From NCBI GenBank assembly GCA_050330995.1, contig JBHJHI010000053.1, positions 1 through 64,000 on the forward strand: a stretch of DNA of 64,000 nucleotides, read 5' to 3'. The notes under the pieces were generated by a model. That model was not told the DNA's origin, did not search any database, and worked only from the letters and a program-made list of their open reading frames with translations. Both the position numbers and the translations under genes were made by a program. Of the stretch, positions 15,015-23,227 are shown piece after piece. Position 1 is the first letter of the stretch, and the number at the start of each line of letters is the position of its first letter. The DNA comes from Thermohalobaculum sp050330995. GTDB taxonomy: Bacteria > Pseudomonadota > Alphaproteobacteria > Rhodobacterales > Rhodobacteraceae.

Positions 15015-15953
15015 TCAGTACCAGAACCCCGCGCGACGGTAGCGTGGCGGCGCGAGCGGACGCGCCGGCCAGGGCTCGGCCCGCCCCGGAGGCGCGAGGA
15101 CGGGGCGCGGCGGCGGCGCGAGGGCGCGCAGCCGCGCGATGCGCTCGCCGCTCGGGGGGTGGGTGCGCAGGAGCGAGGGCTCCGGCGTGCGCCGGCCCGG
15201 CATCAGCAGGTCCTCCCAGAGCCGCCCCGTGCGCCGCTCCAGCTTCGCGAGCGCCGAGGCGAGGCCGCCCGGGTCGCCGGTCAGCTCGGCCGCACCGCGG
15301 TCGGCCTCGAACTCGCGCGAGCGCGAGAGGGCGAGCTGAAGCAGGTTCACCGCCCCCGGCGCCAGGATCAGGAGCGCGACGCTGAGGAGCGGCGGGTGCG
15401 CCATGCCCATGACGGCGAGCGGCAGCGACACCACCAGAGCCACCTGCCCCGCGAGCGAGGCGAAGGCGGTGACCCGACCCGTGGCGTCGGCCAGCGCCAT
15501 CAGCCAGAGGTCGCGGTGCGCGATGTGGCTGACCTCGTGAGCGAGGACGCCGGCCAGCTCGCGCTCGTCCACGAGGCGCAGCATGCCGTCGCTGACCGCG
15601 ACCACGCTGTCCTCGGGCGCGCCCACCGCGAAGGCGTGCGGCACCGAACTCGGCACGTACCAGAGCGCGGGCGCGCGCGGCAGCCCGGCGCGGCGCGCGA
15701 GCGCGTCGACGAGCGCGACCCCGAGCGGGAAGCGCCGCGCGTCGAGCGGGCGGGCGCGGTAGGCGCGCAGGAGCAGGCCCTTCGGCGCGCGTGGCGCCGC
15801 GCCGGCGGCGAGCGCGAGCACCACGAGCGCCGCGAGCCCGCCGACGGGCCCGAGGGCGAGCGCCGCGGCGGCGAAGCCGATCGCGGCCATCGCCGCGATC
15901 AGCAGGACCGCGTGGGCCAGGTTGCGCCGCGCGTGTTCCCGGCTCGCCCGCAT
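15015..15953 (-). CDS. M48 family membrane zinc metalloprotease (HtpX-like)
   Basis: The 312-residue membrane peptidase has the zinc motif HEVSH (139-143) and a downstream third ligand in SREFEAD (Glu214 with Asp218). Two hydrophobic segments precede the catalytic domain (about 14-35 and 36-53) and two more lie between the motifs. This is the HtpX-like layout, which degrades misfolded membrane proteins. The C-terminus is Pro/Arg-rich (PPPRPVLAPPGRAEPWPARP) and atypical. HTHPPSGERI-type residues near the end (RTHPPSGERIARLRAL) are a family trademark. It is probably cotranscribed with bluB 57 bases downstream, though a functional link is not evident. Confidence 0.88.
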   Translation of the reverse strand: MRASREHARRNLAHAVLLIAAMAAIGFAAAALALGPVGGLAALVVLALAAGAAPRAPKGLLLRAYRARPLDARRFPLGVALVDALARRAGLPRAPALWYVPSSVPHAFAVGAPEDSVVAVSDGMLRLVDERELAGVLAHEVSHIAHRDLWLMALADATGRVTAFASLAGQVALVVSLPLAVMGMAHPPLLSVALLILAPGAVNLLQLALSRSREFEADRGAAELTGDPGGLASALAKLERRTGRLWEDLLMPGRRTPEPSLLRTHPPSGERIARLRALAPPPRPVLAPPGRAEPWPARPLAPPRYRRAGFWY

Positions 15954-16099
15954 CGTCGCCCTCCGCCCCGAACGCCGCCGCGTCGACGCTCGCGCCTGCC
16001 CGCGCGTCGTTTTCGCCCGGTGCCGTTGCCCTACCTCGGGATATGTCCCATGCGGGAGGCAGGGCGACGCCGCTTCGGCGTGCCGGAGAGGAGAACGCG

Positions 16100-16861
16100 A
16101 TGAAGGTGTTGGTGCCGGTCAAGCGCGTGATCGACTACAACGTGAAGGTCCGCGTGAAGTCGGACAACTCGGGCGTCGATCTCGCCAACGTGAAGATGTC
16201 GATGAACCCCTTCTGCGAGATCGCGGTCGAGGAGGCGATCCGGCTGAAGGAGAAGGGCGCGGTCTCGGAGGTCGTCGCGGTGTCGATCGGCGTGGCCAAG
16301 GCGCAGGAGACGCTCAGGACCGCGCTCGCCATGGGCGCCGACCGCGCGATCCTGGTCGAGGCGACATCGAGCCCTGAGGACGACGTCGAGCCGCTCACGG
16401 CCGCCAAGCTGCTGAAGGCGGTGGTCGAGGCGGAGGCGCCGAAGCTCGTGCTCATGGCCAAGCAGGAGATCGACAACGATCTCGCCGCCACCGGCCAGAT
16501 GCTCGCGGCGCTGCTCGGCTGGTCCCAGGCGACGCAGGCCTCCGAGATCGCGATCGAGGGCGAGGAGGCGATCGTCACCCGTGAGGTCGACGGCGGTCTC
16601 CAGACGCTGCGGGTGTCGCTGCCCGCGGTGGTGACGGCGGATCTCAGGCTCAACGAGCCGCGCTACGCCTCGCTGCCCAACATCATGAAGGCCAAGAAGA
16701 AGCCGCTCGAGACCAAGACGCCCGCCGACCTCGGCGTCGAGGTGGCGCCGCGGCTCGCGGTGGTCGAGGTCACCGAGCCGCCGGCGCGACAGGCCGGCGT
16801 CAAGGTCGAGACGGTCGACGAACTGGTGACGAAGCTCAAGGACGAGGCGGGGGTGATCTGA
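16100..16861 (+). CDS. etfB: Electron transfer flavoprotein subunit beta
   Basis: This is the small subunit of the FAD- and AMP-containing electron carrier that takes electrons from acyl-CoA and other flavin dehydrogenases and passes them to ETF:quinone oxidoreductase. The 253 residues begin MKVLVPVKRVIDYNVKVRVK and contain the family signature MNPFCEIAVEEAIRLKEKG and VDGGLQTLRVSLPAVVTADLRLNEPRY. The ATG follows GGAGAGGAG closely. The last base of its stop is the first base of the etfA start, so the pair is translationally coupled. Electrons released by enoyl-CoA and hydroxyacyl-CoA steps encoded nearby would flow through it. Confidence 0.96.
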   Translation: MKVLVPVKRVIDYNVKVRVKSDNSGVDLANVKMSMNPFCEIAVEEAIRLKEKGAVSEVVAVSIGVAKAQETLRTALAMGADRAILVEATSSPEDDVEPLTAAKLLKAVVEAEAPKLVLMAKQEIDNDLAATGQMLAALLGWSQATQASEIAIEGEEAIVTREVDGGLQTLRVSLPAVVTADLRLNEPRYASLPNIMKAKKKPLETKTPADLGVEVAPRLAVVEVTEPPARQAGVKVETVDELVTKLKDEAGVI

Positions 16862-17793
16862 TGGCCGTTCTGCTGATTGCCGAGGTCAAGAAGGGCGCGC
16901 TCGCCCTGGACCCGACCGCCAAGGCCGTGGCCGCGGCCCGCGCGCTCGGCGAGGTGACGGTGCTCTCGGCCTCCGAGGGCTGCCACGACGACGCGAGCGC
17001 GGAGGCGGCGAAGATCGAGGGCGTGGCCAAGGTGCTCTGCGCGGACGATCCGGTCTACGCCCATCACCTGGCCGAGCCGCTCGCCGATCTGATCGTGCGC
17101 CTCGCGCCGGACTACGACCACATCGTCGCCCCGGCCACGGTGGCGATGAAGAACGTGCTGCCGCGCGTCGCCGCGCTCCTCGACGTCATGGCGCTGACCG
17201 ACGTGCAGGAGATCGTGGACGAGAGCACGTTCAAGCGCCCGATCTACGCCGGCAACGCGATCCAGACCGTCAAGCTCGAAGACCGTCCGAAGGTGCTGAC
17301 GATCCGCACCGCCTCGTTCCAGGCCGCGGGGTCGCAGGAGGCCGCGCCGATCGAGAGCATCGAGGCGGCGGGCGATCCGGGGCTGTCGAAGTGGGTCGAG
17401 GACCGCGTGGTCGAGAGCGACCGCCCCCAGCTCGGCTCGGCCAAGATCGTGATCTCGGGCGGGCGCGCCATGGGCTCCCAGGAGAACTTCGCGCTGATCG
17501 AGAAGGTCGCCGACCGCCTCGGCGCCGCGACCGGCGCCTCGCGCGCGGCGGTGGATTCGGGCTACGCGCCCAACGACTGGCAGGTCGGCCAGACCGGCAA
17601 GGTGGTCGCGCCCGATCTCTACATCGCCGTCGGCATCTCGGGCGCGATCCAGCACCTCGCCGGCATGAAGGACAGCAAGGTGATCGTCGCGATCAACAAG
17701 GACGAGGACGCGCCGAGCTTCCAGGTCGCCGACTACGGCCTCGTGGGCGATCTGTTCGAGGTGCTGCCGGAGCTGGAGAAAAAGCTCGGCTGA
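16861..17793 (+). CDS. etfA: Electron transfer flavoprotein subunit alpha
   Basis: This is the FAD-binding large subunit of ETF, with 310 residues. The N-terminal domain carries HIVAPATVAMKNVLPRVAALLD. The C-terminal FAD domain has the signature VISGGRAMGSQENF and DLYIAVGISGAIQHLAGMKD followed by VIVAINKDEDAP. It forms a heterodimer with the etfB product in the cytoplasm. Start and stop overlap by one base with etfB. A strong hairpin follows the stop and separates it from a convergent glycosyltransferase gene, which interrupts the usual etf to 3-hydroxybutyryl-CoA dehydrogenase order. Confidence 0.96.
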   Translation: MAVLLIAEVKKGALALDPTAKAVAAARALGEVTVLSASEGCHDDASAEAAKIEGVAKVLCADDPVYAHHLAEPLADLIVRLAPDYDHIVAPATVAMKNVLPRVAALLDVMALTDVQEIVDESTFKRPIYAGNAIQTVKLEDRPKVLTIRTASFQAAGSQEAAPIESIEAAGDPGLSKWVEDRVVESDRPQLGSAKIVISGGRAMGSQENFALIEKVADRLGAATGASRAAVDSGYAPNDWQVGQTGKVVAPDLYIAVGISGAIQHLAGMKDSKVIVAINKDEDAPSFQVADYGLVGDLFEVLPELEKKLG

Positions 17794-17803
17794 CGCCAAG
17801 CGG

Positions 17804-17825
17804 GGTCCGGGCGCCGGCCCGGACC
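17804..17825. terminator. Hairpin terminator after etfA
   Basis: GGTCCGGGC (17804-17812) pairs perfectly with GCCCGGACC (17817-17825) around GCCG, followed by TT on the plus strand. It lies between the convergent etfA and glycosyltransferase genes. With almost no T-run it may need Rho or act mainly as an RNA-stabilising hairpin. Confidence 0.55.
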
Positions 17826-17837
17826 TTCCGCGTCCCG

Positions 17838-19022
17838 TCAGGCCGCCGCGGCCGCCCGCGCCTCGATGGCGGCGAGCGAGCGGGCCGCGACCCAGCCGGT
17901 CCGGTCCCCGGGGTCGTCGAGGAACCGCGCGACGATCTCGGACCATTCCGTGCCGAAGTAGAGCGCGGCGTGCGCCGCCTCGGTCGCGGCGCAGAGCCGG
18001 GCGTAGAGCGCCGCGTCGTCCATCAGCGAGGCGAGCCGCGCGGCGAGCGCCCCCGGATCGGCGGCGCGGAACAGGAGCGCGCCCCCGCCGGCCGCGAGCC
18101 GCTCGGCGAAGGCCGGATGGTCGGAGGCGACGAGCGGCGTGCGCGCGGCCAGCGCCTCGTAGAGCGTGTTCGGCATCCCCTCGGGGTAGTCGTGGCGCGA
18201 GGGCACCGCCACGGCGTCGGCCGCGGCCATCCGCGCGCGCACCTCGCCGTGGCCGACGAGGCCGAGGAACTCGACCCGATCGGCGATCCCGCCCGCGGCG
18301 GCGGTAGCGCGCCACGCCTCGGCGTCGCCGCCGCCCGCGAGGGCCAGGCGGACGTCGCGGCCCTCGCGGGCGAGGCGGGACACCGCCTCCAGGAGATCGC
18401 CCACCCCCTTCGACGCCGACAGCGCGCCGGCGTAGAACACCGAGAGACGCGCCGGATCGCGCCGGCGCGTCTCGCGCAGCGGCGCGACCGCGAGCGGCAG
18501 ACGCTCGCGCGGGACGACCCGGCTCGCCGGATAGCCGAGCGCGCGCACGACCGAGCGCGAGGCGGCGAGGTTGTGGTTGGCGACGCAGGGGAAGACCGTC
18601 GACGCGAGCACGCGGCGCAGCCGCAGGTTGCGCCACACCGCGCGCAGGTCGCCGTTCTGGAAGAAGTCGGCGAAATCGAGCAGCGTCGGCACGCCGTTCG
18701 CGGCCGCCCAGCGCATCGCCTGCCGGTTCGGCGTGCGGCAGACCATCAGATCGGGCGCCTCGGCGTCGAGCAGCGGCGCGAGACGGGCGTAGTCCTCGGC
18801 ATCGGCGCGGTCGATGCCGCCGCCGTGCAGCCCGTCGGCGAGCGTCTCGCGCCCGACCGGGGCGCCGATGCAGAGCGTCGTCACCTCGAAGCGCCCGGCG
18901 AGGCGCGCGACGTAGTCGACCGAGTGGCGCTGGTCGCGGTAGGTCTCCGGCCCGCCCTCGGCGGAGCGCCGCCAAGCGCCGACGTAGTCGCCGTACTGGA
19001 AGAACAGAAGCCGCCTCGCCAT
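17838..19022 (-). CDS. Glycosyltransferase, GT4-like GT-B fold
   Basis: The roughly 394-residue protein has two Rossmann-like halves. The C-terminal half is typical of group 1 (GT4) transferases: LSVFYAGALSASKGVGDLLEA, a glycine-rich sugar-nucleotide loop (LALAGGGDAEAW) and the acidic motif PSRHDYPEGMPNTLYEALA, equivalent to E-x7-E. It should transfer a sugar from a nucleotide sugar to an unknown acceptor at the cytoplasmic membrane face. I chose the ATG at 19022 because GCAAGGCGGGG precedes it; an ATG at 19040 would add MDARRG. It stands alone between etfA and the 3-hydroxybutyryl-CoA dehydrogenase gene on the opposite strand, suggesting insertion into a conserved block. Confidence 0.8.
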   Translation of the reverse strand: MARRLLFFQYGDYVGAWRRSAEGGPETYRDQRHSVDYVARLAGRFEVTTLCIGAPVGRETLADGLHGGGIDRADAEDYARLAPLLDAEAPDLMVCRTPNRQAMRWAAANGVPTLLDFADFFQNGDLRAVWRNLRLRRVLASTVFPCVANHNLAASRSVVRALGYPASRVVPRERLPLAVAPLRETRRRDPARLSVFYAGALSASKGVGDLLEAVSRLAREGRDVRLALAGGGDAEAWRATAAAGGIADRVEFLGLVGHGEVRARMAAADAVAVPSRHDYPEGMPNTLYEALAARTPLVASDHPAFAERLAAGGGALLFRAADPGALAARLASLMDDAALYARLCAATEAAHAALYFGTEWSEIVARFLDDPGDRTGWVAARSLAAIEARAAAAA

Positions 19023-19242
19023 GCCCCGCCTTGCGTCCATGCGCCCCCGACGGGCTCGTCCCTAGCCGCTCGCCCGCGGCGGCGCAACGCCGCGCCGGCG
19101 GCCGCACGACCCGGCCGCGAGCGGCGTTCGCGCTCCGGCCGCCGTGGCTCCTGCGCGCTGGCGGTTGAACAGGGCGCGCGCGGCGGAATACTTGCGCGCT
19201 AGGCGAGGACGGCCGGGGGCCGGCGAAGGGATGGGGAAGAGC

Positions 19243-20118
19243 ATGACGATCCAGCGCGTGGGCGTGGTCGGCGCCGGTCAGATGGGCTGGGGCATCGCGC
19301 AGGTGTTCGCCCAGTCCGGCTTCGAGGTCGCGCTCCACGACATCGACCCGGCCGCCGTCGAGCGCGCGCGCGCGCGCATCGCCAAGGGCCTCGGGCGCCT
19401 GGTCGAGCGCGGCAAGCTCGACGAGAGCGCGCGCGACGCGGCGCTCGGCCGGATCGGCGAGGCGCGCGACGTCGCCGAGATCGCGGGCTGCGATCTCGTG
19501 ATCGAGGCCGCGACCGAGAAGGAGTCGGTCAAGGAGAAGATCTTCGAGAGCCTCCTGCCCCACCTCGCCGACCACACCATCCTGACGACCAACACCTCCT
19601 CGATCTCGATCACGCGCCTCGCCTCGCGCACCGACCGGCCCGAGCGGTTCATGGGGTTCCACTTCATGAACCCCGTGCCGGCGATGCAGCTCGTGGAACT
19701 CGTGCGCGGCATCGCCACCGACGACACCACCTTCCGGACGGTGCGCGAGCTGGTGTTCGCGATCGGCAAGATCCCGGCCAACGCCGAGGACTTCCCCGCC
19801 TTCATCGTCAACCGCGTGCTGCTGCCGATGATCAACGAGGCGATCTACACGCTCTACGAGGGCGTCGGTACGGTCGACAGCATCGACACGGCGATGAAGC
19901 TCGGCGCCAACCACCCGATGGGGCCCTTGGCGCTGGCCGATTTCATCGGCCTCGACACGTGTCTGGCGATCATGAACGTGCTGCACGACGGCTTGGCTGA
20001 CACCAAGTACCGCCCCTGCCCGCTCTTGGTGAAGTACGTCGAGGCCGGCTGGCTCGGGCGCAAGTCGGGCCGCGGCTTCTACGACTACCGCGGCGACGAG
20101 CCGGTGCCGACGCGATGA
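19243..20118 (+). CDS. 3-hydroxybutyryl-CoA dehydrogenase
   Basis: This NAD(P)-dependent enzyme interconverts acetoacetyl-CoA and 3-hydroxybutyryl-CoA, in butanoate or polyhydroxyalkanoate and fatty acid metabolism. The 291 residues match the short HBDH form. The dinucleotide motif is VGAGQMGWGIAQVF, the catalytic region is MGFHFMNPVPAMQLVELVRG (with His and the Glu/Asn partners), and the end is FYDYRGDEPVPTR. The ATG at 19243 has GGGGAAGAG just before it; an ATG at 19231 would add four residues. Linked etfAB genes are typical neighbours in alphaproteobacteria. Its stop overlaps the first of three mini-ORFs. Confidence 0.94.
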   Translation: MTIQRVGVVGAGQMGWGIAQVFAQSGFEVALHDIDPAAVERARARIAKGLGRLVERGKLDESARDAALGRIGEARDVAEIAGCDLVIEAATEKESVKEKIFESLLPHLADHTILTTNTSSISITRLASRTDRPERFMGFHFMNPVPAMQLVELVRGIATDDTTFRTVRELVFAIGKIPANAEDFPAFIVNRVLLPMINEAIYTLYEGVGTVDSIDTAMKLGANHPMGPLALADFIGLDTCLAIMNVLHDGLADTKYRPCPLLVKYVEAGWLGRKSGRGFYDYRGDEPVPTR

Positions 20119-20192
20119 CGAACGCGCAGGCGAATGCGCGATGACGGACGCACAGGCAGGTGCGCGGTGACGAACGCGCAGGCAGGCGCGCG
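20115..20192 (+). repeat. Triplicated 26-bp unit encoding three overlapping 9-codon mini-ORFs
   Basis: Three tandem 26-bp copies occupy 20115-20140, 20141-20166 and 20167-20192. Each starts with ATG or GTG and encodes M-T-(N/D)-A-Q-A-(N/G)-A-R followed by TGA. Because the unit is 26 bases, each TGA overlaps the next start as ATGA or GTGA. The first start overlaps the stop of the 3-hydroxybutyryl-CoA dehydrogenase gene, and the last stop (20194-20196) overlaps the ATG of the YaiI-type gene. All four junctions are start-stop overlaps. This could be a translational relay or recent slippage duplication of a junction. The mini-ORFs lack individual ribosome-binding sites. Confidence 0.85.
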
Positions 20193-20687
20193 ATGAGCGA
20201 ACCGGAGACGAGGAGCGGCGCGCCGCGCCTCTACGTCGATGCCGACGCCTGCCCCGTGCGCCCGGAGTGCCTGCGCGTGGCCGAACGCCACGGCGTCGAG
20301 GCCGTGCTCGTCTCGAACGGCGGCATCCGGCCCTCGGCCCATCCCGGCGCGCGGGTGGTCGTCGTCGACCAGGGCGCGGACGCGGCCGACCGCTGGATCG
20401 CCGACCGGACGCGGCCGGGCGACGTCTGCGTCACGGCCGACATCGTGCTCGCCGACCGGGTGGTCAAGCCCGGCGCGCGGGTCTTGAAGCCGAACGGCGA
20501 GGCGCTGACGCCGGCCAACATCGGCCAGGCGCTCGCGATGCGCGACCTGATGGCCGATCTCCGCGCCGCCGCGCCCCTCGCGGCGGGCGGGGGCGGGCGG
20601 GCCTTCTCGAAGGCCGACCGCTCGCGCTTCCTCGACGCGCTCGACCGGGCGCTGCGCGCGGCGGCGCGGGACGGCCGGGACGCCTGA
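20193..20687 (+). CDS. YaiI/YqxD family protein (UPF0178)
   Basis: The 164 residues match the UPF0178 family: LYVDADACPVRPECLRVAERHGV at the start, VVVVDQGADAADRWIADRTRPGD with its acidic positions, then VTADIVLADRVVKPGARVLKPNGEALTPANIGQ-type segments. The fold is PIN-like with clustered aspartates, so a metal-dependent nuclease activity is often suggested, but no function is established. The ATG at 20193 is supported by the repeat chain that ends exactly on it and by the family N-terminus starting a few residues later. Translation may depend on ribosomes arriving from the mini-ORF chain. Confidence 0.88.
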   Translation: MSEPETRSGAPRLYVDADACPVRPECLRVAERHGVEAVLVSNGGIRPSAHPGARVVVVDQGADAADRWIADRTRPGDVCVTADIVLADRVVKPGARVLKPNGEALTPANIGQALAMRDLMADLRAAAPLAAGGGGRAFSKADRSRFLDALDRALRAAARDGRDA

Positions 20688-20733
20688 GACGCGCCCGTCC
20701 GGCCCGAGCGTTCCGCCCGGCCCCCGGAGACGC

Positions 20734-21033
20734 TCAGGTCGCGTCCTCGTCGCGGCGCGGGACGCTCCTCATGCGGTAGGCCTCCTCGGCGTCGGCCTTG
20801 AGGCGGCGGCCCTCGCGGATCATCCGCTCGCCGCGCTCGACGCGCTCGCGGCCGTCCTCGATCAGCGCCTCGCCGTCCTCGATCATCTCCTGGCCTCGCT
20901 CCCATTGCCGGCCGAGCGCGGCGGTGGCGTCGCCTTCGCCGCGAAGGCGCGAGCCGAAGCTCGGCTCGCCCTGCTCGGCACAGGCGGCGAGCGCGAGCGC
21001 GGCGAGGGCGCAGAACGCGGTGCTGCGGATCAT
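20734..21033 (-). CDS. Small lipoprotein with five heptad repeats
   Basis: The 99-residue protein begins with a lipoprotein signal (MIRSTAFCALAALALAAC, lipidation at Cys18). After a short linker, residues 47-81 are five consecutive seven-residue units each starting with Gly: GQEMIED, GEALIED, GRERVER, GERMIRE, GRRLKAD. The hydrophobic spacing suggests a short amphipathic helix or coiled coil rich in alternating charges, as in small envelope lipoproteins. It lacks a C-terminal Lys for peptidoglycan attachment of the Lpp kind. I do not recognise a named family. It is transcribed away from the yceI gene and convergently to the YaiI-type gene. Confidence 0.7.
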   Translation of the reverse strand: MIRSTAFCALAALALAACAEQGEPSFGSRLRGEGDATAALGRQWERGQEMIEDGEALIEDGRERVERGERMIREGRRLKADAEEAYRMRSVPRRDEDAT

Positions 21034-21227
21034 GGATGCCTCCCTGGATGGCGGGAGGCGCGACCTAGCGCCGAACGCCGAGAGGTGAAGCGCCCTTTCG
21101 CGGCGCTAATTATGCGCGAGGCGGCAACCGTCCTTTTCGCCCCGCCCGATGCCGCCCCGCCGTCCGCGATGCTAGATCTCCGCTCACCGAGGCGCAGACC
21201 GCGCCCGCCCCGTGACGGAGAGCCCCC

Positions 21228-21821
21228 ATGAGAGCCCCCACCACGCGCTTCGCCGCCTCCGCGAGCGTTCTCGCCGCCCTCCTCGCCGCCCCCGCGCTCG
21301 CCGCCGAGCCCTGGGCGCTCGACAAGAGCCACGCGGCGATCACCTTCGAGGTCAGCCACCTCGGCTTCTCGACCGTGCACGGCGTGTTCCGCGAGATGGA
21401 CGCCGACATCCGCTTCGACCCCGAGGCGGTCGAGGACACCGAGGTCAGCTTCGTCGTCCAGGCCGACAGTATCGACACCTTCTGGGCCAAGCGCGACGAG
21501 CACCTGAAGAACGCGGACTTCTTCAACGTCGAGGAGCACCCCGAGATCACCTTCACCTCGACCAGCGTCACGCCGACCGGCGACGAGACCGCCGAGGTGA
21601 AGGGCGAGCTGACCATGCTCGGCGAGACCCGGCCCGTGACCTTCGAGGCCGAGCTGAACAAGCTCGCCCCCTCGCCGATCACCCAGAAGCGGACGGCCGG
21701 CTTCACCATCACCGGCGAGATCGACCGCACCGAGTTCGGCATGGGCTACGGCGCGCCGGCGATCAGCGCGGTGATCCCGGTGCGCATCGACCTCGAGATC
21801 ACGCCCGCGCCGGCGTCCTGA
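21228..21821 (+). CDS. YceI family periplasmic protein
   Basis: The 197 residues have a clear Sec signal ending near LAAPALAAE and a lipocalin-like YceI domain: WALDKSHAAITFEVSHLGFSTVHGVF, SIDTFWAKRDEHLKNADFF and FTITGEIDRTEFGMGYG. Characterised relatives bind polyisoprenoids or quinone-like lipids in the periplasm. It is followed after 11 bases by a second YceI-type gene and a cytochrome b561, and this operon suggests periplasmic quinone or redox handling. Start selection is supported by the signal peptide. Confidence 0.92.
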   Translation: MRAPTTRFAASASVLAALLAAPALAAEPWALDKSHAAITFEVSHLGFSTVHGVFREMDADIRFDPEAVEDTEVSFVVQADSIDTFWAKRDEHLKNADFFNVEEHPEITFTSTSVTPTGDETAEVKGELTMLGETRPVTFEAELNKLAPSPITQKRTAGFTITGEIDRTEFGMGYGAPAISAVIPVRIDLEITPAPAS

Positions 21822-21832
21822 GGCACGGCGCC

Positions 21833-22402
21833 GTGGGCGGACGGGTCCTGCTCGCGCTCGCGCTCGCCGCCACCCCGGCGGGCGCGGGCGACTGGGTGGT
21901 CGACCCGGACGCCTCGCGGATCGCGTTCGGCTTCACGGTGATGGGCGCGCCGGGCGAGGGCACCTTCGAGCGCTACGGCGGGCGGCTCTCGTTCGACCCC
22001 GGGACGCCGACCGCGACGGCCTCGATGCTCTTCGCGGTCGAGACCGCGAGCCTCGACGTCGGCAACGCCGTCGCCGAGGCGCTCGCCCGCTCGGGGCCCT
22101 ACTTCGACGCGGACGACCATCCGCTGGCGACATGGCGGCTCGACCGGCTGACCGCGCTCGGCGATGATCGCTACCGCGCCGAGGGCACGGCCACCGTCAA
22201 GGGACGCACCCACCCGCTCGCGACCGAGCTTCGGGTCCGAGAGGTAGACGGGCGGCTCGTCGCGACCGGTTCGCTCGACGTCGACCGGCGCGACTTCGGC
22301 ATCGGCACCGGCACGCTGTCCTCGCTCGCGCCGGTGGGCACCGAGGTGAGCGTGGAGTTCGCGCTGGTGGCGCGGCCGGCATCCGAGGAGGAGATACGAT
22401 GA
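21833..22402 (+). CDS. Second YceI-like periplasmic protein
   Basis: The GTG at 21833 starts a 189-residue protein with a short signal peptide (MGGRVLLALALAATPAGAG). The domain is a divergent YceI fold: WVVDPDASRIAFGFTVMGAPGEGTFERYGG, SLDVGNAVAEALARSGPYFD and LDVDRRDFGIGTGTLSS. Similarity to the first copy is only moderate, so this is an old paralogue rather than a recent duplication. The stop overlaps the cytochrome b561 start (ATGA). YceI proteins next to cytochrome b561 are common, and the pair probably works with lipid-soluble electron carriers. Confidence 0.87.
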   Translation: MGGRVLLALALAATPAGAGDWVVDPDASRIAFGFTVMGAPGEGTFERYGGRLSFDPGTPTATASMLFAVETASLDVGNAVAEALARSGPYFDADDHPLATWRLDRLTALGDDRYRAEGTATVKGRTHPLATELRVREVDGRLVATGSLDVDRRDFGIGTGTLSSLAPVGTEVSVEFALVARPASEEEIR

Positions 22403-23022
22403 GCCTGTCCGACACGACCCGCCACGACGCCGCCCCCGGCGAGGACGCCGCCTGGCGGCTGACCAACACCCGCGCGGGCTGGGGCCTCGTCCACCGTGCG
22501 CTGCACTGGGGAATCGCGGGGCTGATCGCCTTCCAGCTCGGCCTCGGGCTCTGGATGGCGAACGCCGTGGACGACCTCTACGCCCGCTTCGACTACACCC
22601 AGGTCCACAAGTCCTTCGGCTTCGTGGTGTTCGCGCTGGCGCTCGCGCGCATCGGCTGGCGGCTCGCCAACCCGGTGCCGCGCCCGCCCGCCATGCCGCG
22701 CTGGCAAGCGCGCGCCTCGGCCACCTCTCACCTCGCGCTCTACGCGCTCACCACCCTCCTGCCGGTCTCGGGCTGGCTGATGGCCTCGGCCTCGCCCTTG
22801 CAGGACCTCTACGGCATCGAGAACCGGGTGTTCGGCCTGTTCGCCCTGCCCGACCCGTTCGTGCCGGGCTCGGACGCGCTCGACCGGGTGCTGAAGGCGG
22901 TGCACTTCTGGAGCGCGATGGGCCTCGTGGCGATCCTCGGGGTGCACATCGCCGCCGCGCTCAAGCACCAGTTCGTCGATCGCGACGGCCTGCTGAAGCG
23001 GATGATCGCCGGGCGGGGGTGA
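22399..23022 (+). CDS. Cytochrome b561 family membrane protein
   Basis: The 207-residue diheme cytochrome has four transmembrane helices. Candidate heme ligands are visible in VHRALHWGIAGLIAFQ (helix 1), VHKSFGFVVFALAL (helix 2), AVHFWSAMG and GVHIAAALKHQF (helix 4). It carries electrons between the quinone pool and periplasmic acceptors. It overlaps the upstream yceI-like gene by four bases, so the three genes form one operon. The N-terminus has about 25 hydrophilic residues before the first helix. Close relatives are labelled cytochrome b or CybB. Confidence 0.9.
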   Translation: MSLSDTTRHDAAPGEDAAWRLTNTRAGWGLVHRALHWGIAGLIAFQLGLGLWMANAVDDLYARFDYTQVHKSFGFVVFALALARIGWRLANPVPRPPAMPRWQARASATSHLALYALTTLLPVSGWLMASASPLQDLYGIENRVFGLFALPDPFVPGSDALDRVLKAVHFWSAMGLVAILGVHIAAALKHQFVDRDGLLKRMIAGRG

Positions 23023-23227
23023 GCGGGACGGTCGGCGCGCGTGCCGCTCGCGGCCGTCGCCCGATGGGTCGGTCCGGCCGCGCGACGCCTCGCCGGCCTC
23101 GTGGGATCGGGGCTCGCGACGGTGCGATATCCGAACCGACCCGCGACCCGCCGTCTGGGCATCTCGACGCCCCGTTCCGTCGGCGGCTAGGATCGCATCC
23201 CCGCTTCGCGATCCGACAGGACCCCCG

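Noticed and set aside
14179..16122. 647-residue minus-strand frame overlapping bluB and the M48 protease
   Set aside because: The two real genes in other frames have full motif support; this frame has none.
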